This document shows positions 6,254 to 12,764 of a stretch of DNA of 12,764 nucleotides, in pieces (the stretch's first letter is position 1; each line of letters begins with the position of its first letter). Source of the DNA: Sanchytrium tribonematis. Lineage: Eukaryota > Sanchytriomycota > Sanchytriomycetes > Sanchytriales > Sanchytriaceae. Under the pieces are notes generated by a model. It was given only the letters and a program-made list of their open reading frames with translations, searched no databases and was not told the origin of the DNA. Location: the NCBI GenBank assembly GCA_018985235.1, contig JADGIG010000210.1, positions 1 through 12,764 on the forward strand, read 5' to 3'. The position numbers were made by a program, and so were the translations under genes.

Positions 6254-6633
6254 AAATGGGTGTTTTCTCCTCTAGAATTGTTAAAAATTTATTAAATTCC
6301 CAAAGACAAATTTACTATTTTCTATGATGTGCACAATCGATGAGTCTAGAATGCCTAGAACTATTACAAAGATTTCCATCTCAGTTATCATTGAAAATGT
6401 TTTACGATAGAAGACGTGCAATTTGGAGAGCACGGGAAATATGAGACCAAATTATTAAAGAATTTTATCTATCACTTCAATAAATCCAAAATCGATGTAA
6501 TGAGGCGAGGTATGTGCGATAAAGTTTATATAAGCATCATTGTTACAAATAGGATTCTTAAATAACAAATTTATCTCCATTCAGAAAACAATCTATTTCT
6601 ATTTTCAAACTCCATATATTTATTATCACTATC
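6254..6633. other. Intergenic stretch between RdRP and phosphatase
   Basis: Holds the RdRP 3' end (AATAAA at 6619-6624, minus strand) and, presumably, the phosphatase promoter. Short open stretches exist on both strands, none convincing. I saw no strong repeat, hairpin or RNA gene. Confidence 0.5.
6619..6624 (-). promoter_or_regulatory. Polyadenylation signal of the RdRP gene
   Basis: AATAAA on the minus strand, about 10 bases after the TAG stop of the RdRP gene. Confidence 0.6.
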
Positions 6634-9600
6634 CTAGTGAGCTGTGTTGGGGGAATTATTACCATCAACAGGACTCTCCACCTGTTCTTGGTCAAATCCC
6701 TCGTTCAAATTCTTAACATCGCAAAGTAATTCCGGCAAAATCCATGCAAAACTCAAAAATGGACTCAATCCCTGTTCAACAGCAGCTAAACCTTCCTCAT
6801 AAGCAACCTTGTACCAGGCGGAAATTTTTCTGTATGCCTCAAACTTCAATGCTCTATTGCCTTCAATTTCTTGTGGATCCTCCACTTGCAAACCATACCA
6901 AAATCTCTCTTTGAAATCTTCTAAAAGATCAGAGAGCACATGATTTAGTCTTTCTTGCGCATCGTTCCCTTTCTCTCTATTTCGAGAAACAAGTCTTGAA
7001 AATCTTCTAACACAATGTGCTAAAACTTCACCTTCTGATTCTGCGCCAAATCGATTCGTAATTTCAAGCAATTCTTTGTTATACTCTAATAATTGATAAA
7101 TAGCCTCTTCTTGATACTCATCATTATCAAGCATGAGAAGAGATTTATCAATCTTTAAATTGCAAGCATAATCCCTCAATCGAGTGTTTTTTACCAGCCT
7201 ATACATTTTCCCCAAAACTTTTTCGCTTTTATAAGTTTGTTTTGGTTTTTTATTCATAAAATCAGGATATTTGCGAACCACCAAATCCGAGGGATACTTT
7301 GCAGGAATTCCAGTTTTACAAAAGTCTACTGAGATGGAATGAAGTTCTGCCAATTTTAAACATTCTAAAGATTTTGCTCCCAAATCATTAGAGTCTGCAA
7401 AAACACAATGAGCATTTGCGATTCTACCTAAATTGTCATTTTTTATGTAATTTACGAAAGAATTAATGATGTCACTGACATCTATTTTGTCTTGTTCTGG
7501 TGGCGATTCTGGTGCAGTATACTGCATAGGCGGAAAGTTAGTTTTAGGAATCAAATCAGGATCCATGATGATATTGTAAATATCGCCATCTAGGTCACCA
7601 CCAGACATTTCATTCGGATGTGGTCTTTCTCCCTTTTGAGGGAAAACCACCACATCAACCAAGTGGCTAAATTCTTTATGATTTTTAAATTTTAAAAGCC
7701 TAATATCGCCTGGATGTAGGCAAGGGCAACGGTAAACAGCAACTTCTGTACCATCGTTTAATATTTTGGGTTTTTTAGTCAAGCTTTCACTAAATTGAAA
7801 AAAGACTTCCCCAGATTCGAGAAGTCCGTATTCATCCAGTATCCCAACAAGAGTGATTCCTTTAGGGACTTCTATGCGGGCACGTACTTGCAAGTCCAAA
7901 AGTCGTCTTTGTCGTACAGCTTCGATCAAATTTTGCAAGAACAGCTCTTTTCTCACATCAAATCCAGCATCCAACATTTTGTAAGCTACAGGGCAAAAAT
8001 CGAGAGACAATCTTTTGGCAGCATCGTTATCCTGGAGACAAATATCTAATTCGTGAATTTGTGTTTTCAATTTTTTCACAAAAATATCATCTTTGATTCC
8101 TAAACTGGAAAGCAAGACTATTGCTTGGCGATTGAGGTAGCATTTAAGTCCTCTCGATATGGCCAAAACTTCTACATTTCGATGGTCTTCACTTCCTTTG
8201 AATTTATGCATGCTCTCACGTAGAATCATTTTTATTCCCTTTAAACGTGAATCAACTGAGACCACCCCCTTTGCACCACCAAATCGAATTTGAAATGCAG
8301 ATATGGGGCCATTTTCACCTAATTTTTCGCAAATTTGAGTTGCAAGTTCTGAGCTTATTGTTCCACATCCATCAGAAAAGCAGTATCCCCGTGACTCGAC
8401 GTCTCCCACAATTTTAAATTCATGAGGTTGGAGATCTACAGTTTGTCGGGAATTACTAAATCCTTGAGCAAGACGGGCAGCATGTTTACCAACAATTTTG
8501 ATACCACTCAAATCTCCCATGGAGGCCCTAATTTCACTTGCAGTTGGCGGATTTTGAGTACCATGCGGCTCTTCGTCATAAATCCAGCAACCCTGCTCTC
8601 GCAATTGACTATTAGAATATGCCAGAAACACAAATTTATGACCTGCCACGGAAATACCATTGGACAACAAATCTTTCATCCTATCAAAAATTTCATCCGA
8701 TCTGGCCTGTAATACTGATCCAAAATTTTCGTCAACAAATGTAACTCTTATAAAACGATCTTTATATTTTTGAAATTGACGAATTATTCGATTTGAAAGT
8801 TCTGCGTCGGGTGGTTGCGGACAAATTCTTGTAGGTGTGATGTACACCCTCTTGGTGTATTCCACGGAAAACTCAACAAATTCTTCATCCTTTTCGGACT
8901 TAATGCGCTCCAATAACCACTTTACTCCGTTCCCCCAATTTTGTCTCTTAAAGGTAAAAATATCTGCTAATAATTCCGCAGAAACTTCTTGACAAGTAGT
9001 TGCAATTGCTTCGGCATCTTTTTTGTTTGTTAAATATATCAAATTAGTCGACAAGAAACAATGAATCATGTACTTTTTATCAAATGTCATGTTTTTAAAA
9101 CATTCCTCGTAGCCCTGTGCCCAACCGTCAGACAGCAATATCCAACTATAATCAGATGTTTTAATTTCTTTTTGAGACTTGAACGAAAAGTCATTTAATG
9201 TTTGCACAAATTTTTCATCAGCTCTCGACTCAACTTGCCAGCAAATTAGCCGATAACAGGGATATTTGCCAAACAGTTCAACTGGAGTTCTGGTCCATTC
9301 AGTTTCATATCCTGAAGCGTCCCATACGTAGTCGCTGTAAGCCCCAGCAATCTCCTTTTGTTGTGTAATGGAAGAAACCTTTTTTGATTGAATGTATAAT
9401 TTTGAAAACTTCTCAACTAATTCGGCATATGAAGCACTCGATCCTGATTCTCTATAACAATCGGGTGGATACTTAACATCAAATGAAACGACTCTCATAC
9501 TATTTTTGTCTCGGTGTATGGAGAAATTTATGAGATTCCGAAGTTCAAATTCCATTTTTAAACGAACATCATCAACTTTAAAATAGATAACGAATGACTT

Positions 9601-10212
9601 CGCTTTTTGAGCATCCCACTCCATTTCTAATTCCCAAAATTGTTGTGCAACTTCAAAGGTCGGTCTTTCGCTATTTATATCATTTAAAGGCAATCCAATC
9701 TGCAAAGAATTGATTTTGTGGGTATGGCACCCTAATGATTTTGCACTTTGTAAGGGTCTAGTTTTGTTTTCCTTTACAGCAAACTTTCTACCCAACAATT
9801 GCAACAATCCTTCTGCCTGGCGATTTTGTAAATGCTCAAACACTGCTTTACTAGAAAGTAGTATTTGACCAGTTCCGTTAGACTTACCTTTATTTTGACC
9901 ATACCGTTGCCTTTTAATTTCGCATCTTAAAATTGGCATTGGACCGAAATTTCTAGATTCTAAATTCTTAGCTAAAGCTTTTGCTAAGTCTGCAGCACTG
10001 GCTCTAAAATGAAGATTATGAGCAAATATTGTGACTTGGGCCTCGTCTTGTAAGCGAGCATTGGTGATTGCTGTTGAATCTTGAATATCATTTTCAAGTT
10101 CTTCTTCTCGTGCTTTCTCTGCTTGAAAACTTCTCATGGATATTCGATAATATTCATGGTCTTCGCGAGTTTTCTTTTTGTACCTGTTCTTGTTTCGCTT
10201 CTTGCGTGCCAT
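6634..10212 (-). CDS. RNA-dependent RNA polymerase of the RNA-silencing pathway (1192 aa)
   Basis: Cell-encoded RdRP of the QDE-1/RDR1 superfamily, which makes double-stranded RNA from aberrant or target transcripts for Dicer. The catalytic loop HPNEMSGGDLDGDIYNI is complete, with the DLDGD Asp triad at residues 873-877. Other family blocks in order: CFSDGCGTIS (611-620), QIRFGGAKGVVSVDSRLKG (641-659), SRGLKCYLNRQAIVLLSSLG (686-705), LDEYGLLESGEVFFQFSE (792-809) and CPCLHPGDIRLLKFKN (829-844). Residues about 56-150 look like the RRM-type domain found at the N-terminus of many plant and fungal RdRPs. The first 15 residues are very basic (RKKRNKNRYKKK), a possible nuclear signal. The start ATG has an excellent context (ACCATGG). 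The frame is uninterrupted, so the enzyme is probably functional. It lies tandem to, and downstream of, the deacetylase gene. Confidence 0.97.
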   Translation of the reverse strand: MARKKRNKNRYKKKTREDHEYYRISMRSFQAEKAREEELENDIQDSTAITNARLQDEAQVTIFAHNLHFRASAADLAKALAKNLESRNFGPMPILRCEIKRQRYGQNKGKSNGTGQILLSSKAVFEHLQNRQAEGLLQLLGRKFAVKENKTRPLQSAKSLGCHTHKINSLQIGLPLNDINSERPTFEVAQQFWELEMEWDAQKAKSFVIYFKVDDVRLKMEFELRNLINFSIHRDKNSMRVVSFDVKYPPDCYRESGSSASYAELVEKFSKLYIQSKKVSSITQQKEIAGAYSDYVWDASGYETEWTRTPVELFGKYPCYRLICWQVESRADEKFVQTLNDFSFKSQKEIKTSDYSWILLSDGWAQGYEECFKNMTFDKKYMIHCFLSTNLIYLTNKKDAEAIATTCQEVSAELLADIFTFKRQNWGNGVKWLLERIKSEKDEEFVEFSVEYTKRVYITPTRICPQPPDAELSNRIIRQFQKYKDRFIRVTFVDENFGSVLQARSDEIFDRMKDLLSNGISVAGHKFVFLAYSNSQLREQGCWIYDEEPHGTQNPPTASEIRASMGDLSGIKIVGKHAARLAQGFSNSRQTVDLQPHEFKIVGDVESRGYCFSDGCGTISSELATQICEKLGENGPISAFQIRFGGAKGVVSVDSRLKGIKMILRESMHKFKGSEDHRNVEVLAISRGLKCYLNRQAIVLLSSLGIKDDIFVKKLKTQIHELDICLQDNDAAKRLSLDFCPVAYKMLDAGFDVRKELFLQNLIEAVRQRRLLDLQVRARIEVPKGITLVGILDEYGLLESGEVFFQFSESLTKKPKILNDGTEVAVYRCPCLHPGDIRLLKFKNHKEFSHLVDVVVFPQKGERPHPNEMSGGDLDGDIYNIIMDPDLIPKTNFPPMQYTAPESPPEQDKIDVSDIINSFVNYIKNDNLGRIANAHCVFADSNDLGAKSLECLKLAELHSISVDFCKTGIPAKYPSDLVVRKYPDFMNKKPKQTYKSEKVLGKMYRLVKNTRLRDYACNLKIDKSLLMLDNDEYQEEAIYQLLEYNKELLEITNRFGAESEGEVLAHCVRRFSRLVSRNREKGNDAQERLNHVLSDLLEDFKERFWYGLQVEDPQEIEGNRALKFEAYRKISAWYKVAYEEGLAAVEQGLSPFLSFAWILPELLCDVKNLNEGFDQEQVESPVDGNNSPNTAH

Positions 10213-10531
10213 GGTTTCGCACTCACTCCTTTTTGACTAATTTACAAAAAATTTAGACAAAGCCTAAGATTTAGTTTTTGCTGGGTTTTCAGCACATCTT
10301 CAAGACAATTTAAATTTATTTTGTGTGGCAATTTTTCGAATTGAAGACTTTGATGCTTCCTCAGTGTTTTTTTTTCAAATTAGGATTCATTTCATGCATT
10401 CCGCATACACATTCCACCATTTTTTGCTTGACGAATTCAAAACGCATTGGACATGTTTATTTTCAGTCATTTTAAAGCATGCAAACTTTGTTGTGCTTAA
10501 ATGGTATGCCCAACCATTCAAAATTCAAAAT
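10213..10531. other. Intergenic stretch; RdRP promoter region
   Basis: Lies between the corrected deacetylase stop (10532) and the RdRP start. A plus-strand open stretch crossing it starts only at GTG and overlaps the deacetylase 3' exon, so I do not call it. The stretch holds the ATTCGAAAAATT motif described separately and a run of nine T. Confidence 0.5.
10330..10341 (-). promoter_or_regulatory. ATTCGAAAAATT motif upstream of RdRP
   Basis: Reads ATTCGAAAAATT on the coding strand, about 118 bp before the RdRP ATG. The identical 12-mer occurs twice before the 5026 gene (4901-4912 and 4935-4946), also on the coding strand and 80-125 bp upstream. A possible shared transcription-factor site; function inferred from position only. 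Confidence 0.4.
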
Positions 10532-10536
10532 TTATT
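10531..10536 (-). promoter_or_regulatory. Polyadenylation signal overlapping corrected deacetylase stop
   Basis: AATAAA on the minus strand contains the TAA (10532-10534) that ends the spliced deacetylase frame. It independently supports this stop over the earlier TAA at 10653-10655. Confidence 0.65.
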
Positions 10537-12764
10537 TATATGCATTGATTCCCAAACACGTACTCATATTTACAAAAGTATAGCCATAACTTTTAAATAA
10601 ATTCACAATATTGTCAAATTGGTCAACACAAGGATAACTAAATCAATTAAAATTACTGAATATCATGGCATAAAATGATGTGCCCACTCTGTGTATCACT
10701 TAAAAATGCATTTTGAATATTGGTAAATGCTTGTGGATAGTTATTTGGGGCTTTCCAATCATTTGAATCCACATCCCACACAATCGGCAAATATCCCAAT
10801 TCGTACCATCTATTCATTCCACGCTGATCAAATGATCCAAAAGGAGGTCTGAAGAAATATGGTTTTTTACCTCCCAAATTCTTTACCATTAAATTGTACG
10901 TGGTGTTCATGTCCACATCAAAATTGTGTAAATTTTGGACTAAAAATTGACTATCTGTGTGATTATATGTGTGATGCGCGACTTCATGACCAGCCTTCCA
11001 CGTACGATTAAAAACATCTTGATTATTAATGAGATTGTAACCAGATGTGAAGAATGTTGCTGTGATGTTCCAATATTTCAATTTACCCAAAATGATATCT
11101 GTGTTTGTTTTGTGCGGTCCATCATCAAATGTCAAAGCAACTTGTTTGTCATTCACACATTTTGAAAGTGGTTCTTCCATGGCTCCAGGTACGATGTAGG
11201 GTTCAGCACCAGCACATAACCAACCACAAAAATAATTAGAGTAACAAGCTGTGACACCCAAAGTACATTCACCAAATATAGAACAACAATAATACGCATC
11301 ACATCCTTGATTTTTATATTTTGGACCACATTGTGCATTTTTAGCAGTTGCAGAGACTTGTGTGGTGTTGGTGCTTCCAAATATTTGACTGGTTGGAATT
11401 GGAATGGTGTAATCATATCCTGTATTCAGACCCAAGCAAGTTTTCATATCTACAAACGTGTATCCTTTGGTTTTAAATAATTGAATAATGGCAGGGAGGG
11501 CATCTAAACAAGGCTGGGAATAACCACTACAACTGAAAATATGACCAGAAGTTGAATCTGCATTTAATTGAGAAACAACAGCATTGTAAATAGTCACATT
11601 GGTTGCACCTGCAGCCCAGTCATTGGCATCTACATCTAAATTGACGACCCAATATCCCATTTGATTCCAATGCGTGATTGTCGGTTTGTCAAATCCATTG
11701 TAATTTGGGCGAATAAATGGTAATGCACGATTGTGGGTAGTGGTTTGATAAAATTCACGTGTATTGTTGGTGGCTGTCTCAAAGTTGGTAACATTTTTAA
11801 TCTGTCCGCTGACTGTATCTAATTTCCAACTGACATGCATTGCAATGGTGTGGCCTTGTTTGGCCAAATTCAAAGTGTCTCTGGGGTAGAAATAAGCGGA
11901 TGAACCTGTCAAGAAAAAGGTGCCACTAATATTATTTTGATTCAAAATAGCTCCAGTGGGTTTAAGCAAATTGGAAGGGCCATCATCAAAGGTGAGTGCA
12001 ACTTGTTTGGATTTCGTGCACTGTGTAATTATCTGACTTTGACTTGGGACAGATCGAGGTGGCATGGAGACGGTAGTCGCAGCTGCTGCTGCAGAAGATG
12101 TTTTACTAGCACTAACAGTAGCAGATGTTGCACCCGATGCAGGCTTGGTAGCAGCAGGAGATGTTGAAGCTGCACTATATGCAGTAGTCTGGGCTGCACT
12201 TTTACCAGCAGAAGAAACGCTTGGGGACTGAGTTGCAGATTTCCCATCACTGGATTGTGGGAGAGAACCAGAGCTCTTTGCCTGACCAGGAATGGAAGTT
12301 TGACCTTCACTTTGAGAGCTTACTATTTGACCATCTGTGGTTAAAACAACTTCGTGGGTCGTATCTTTGTATAATAAGCTAGTTGCGTTCAAAATAGCAC
12401 TTGTAGTAGGTTGAAATACATGAGTAGCAGGAAACTGAGTTCGTTTTTGACCTAAACACTCACTTAAGGAGACAAAACGAAATGCTTTTGTCTTCAAATA
12501 AGCAACAATTTGACGTACAGATTGCTTAAAAAATGTTTCATCGTTTCCTTGCAAAATTGAACCTCGCGCAAAACTAATGCTTCCAATGATTTGATCTAAC
12601 AAAAGTTCGCGGTCACCAGTCAAAGGAAATGTAATCAAATTGTCTACTACTTTCAATTGAAAAGAAGCAGCTATGTTGATTTGATCCGGTGTTAACGATC
12701 CTAAAATCGCACTTGGCAAAATATTTGCGGCTGACTGAAATCTAGAAACTTCTAATTGTACATC
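10532..12764 (-). CDS. Multi-domain chitin deacetylase with chitin-binding domain (5' partial, one 19-nt intron)
   Basis: Polysaccharide deacetylase (CE4/NodB) that removes acetyl groups from chitin in the wall. Exons 12764-10657 and 10637-10532 give 737 residues. The frame is open to the window edge; the real start is outside. Residues about 1-105: end of a degenerate NodB module (closing AYLKTKAFRFVSLSECLG) with no catalytic motif. About 110-245: Ser/Ala/Thr-rich linker, probably O-glycosylated. About 255-445: second NodB module with TFDDGP and DVDANDW, but HVSWK instead of H-x3-H and SCSG instead of the late HD, so probably inactive. 479-517: eight-cysteine hevein-like chitin-binding domain. 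About 540-730: third module with TFDDGP, HTYNH, RPPF, WDVDSNDW and LCHD all present, so active. Without splicing the protein stops right after LCHD and lacks the closing helix and strand of the fold. Confidence 0.9.
10638..10656 (-). other. Predicted 19-nt spliceosomal intron (GT-AG)
   Basis: On the coding strand GTAATTTTAATTGATTTAG. Removing it joins CA to T, making a His codon, and gives HDIHYPCVDQFDN, then YGYTFVNMSTCLG. This lines up without gaps on SGYSQPCLDALPA, then KGYTFVDMKTCLG at the end of the second module of the same protein. If retained, a TAA inside the intron ends translation two codons into it. Alternatives are a one-base indel or an assembly error; the GT-AG ends, exact alignment and AATAAA at the new stop favour an intron. 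Confidence 0.78.

Noticed and set aside
6272-6315. A 44-base GTAAAT...TCTAG segment that could be a 5' intron of the phosphatase gene
   Set aside because: No in-phase coding exon lies upstream (a stop occurs in the required frame), so at most it would be in the 5' UTR and there is no evidence for it.
6336-6440. Plus-strand short frame that reads MSLECLELLQRFP and on to RRRAIWRAREI
   Set aside because: About 34 codons, ends at a TGA, no homology that I can recognise; possibly decayed but not supportable.
6455-6580. Minus-strand ATG frame of 41 codons between RdRP and phosphatase, followed after two stops by another open stretch in the same frame
   Set aside because: Short, no recognisable motif, and expected by chance in AT-rich DNA.
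10325-10600. Plus-strand open frame of 91 codons
   Set aside because: Starts at GTG and is antisense to the deacetylase 3' exon and the RdRP promoter.

Overview
The window is nuclear DNA from a compact, AT-rich eukaryotic genome. The evidence is the tail of a histone H4 gene, an RNAi-type RNA-dependent RNA polymerase, a PTC7-like PP2C phosphatase, AATAAA polyadenylation signals, and one gene that needs a GT-AG intron to be complete. A large chitin deacetylase carrying a hevein-like chitin-binding domain points to a fungus or fungus-like lineage. I suspect an early-diverging, reduced fungus (zoosporic, rozellid or aphelid-like), but the sequence does not prove it. Initiation must be at ATG, so I moved several gene starts to the first in-frame ATG.

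Layout. 1-209: 3' part of histone H4 (+). 252-1220 (-) and 1318-1890 (+): two unrecognised, divergently transcribed genes whose products look secreted. 1891-2121: no gene, several hairpins. 2124-3301: a DNA transposon of the pogo/Tigger (DDE_1) type, with about 27-bp terminal inverted repeats flanked by TA. Its transposase gene has lost the central catalytic core in frame and also carries a frameshift. 3304-4143: a second, more broken DDE_1 transposase relic (-). 4144-4890: hairpins and traces of decayed reading frames. 4891-4958: a tandem 34-bp repeat upstream of a small gene with a C-terminal membrane segment (5026-5436, +). 5471-6250 (-): PTC7-like phosphatase. 6634-10212 (-): RdRP of 1192 residues with an RRM-like N-terminus. 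10532-12764 (-, 5' end outside the window): multi-domain chitin deacetylase.

The most interesting observation is in the deacetylase. The plain reading frame stops immediately after its last catalytic motif. Removing 19 bases that begin GT and end AG restores the frame and adds a 35-residue tail. This tail matches the end of the preceding domain of the same protein without a gap, and its stop codon sits inside an AATAAA signal as in neighbouring genes. This would be one of the shortest spliceosomal introns. The same protein has three deacetylase modules, of which only the last keeps all its catalytic residues.

The genes do not form a pathway. H4, RdRP and PTC7 are housekeeping or genome-defence functions, the deacetylase is a wall enzyme, and 2.1-4.9 kb is a small transposon graveyard of the kind an RNAi polymerase would help to silence (inference).
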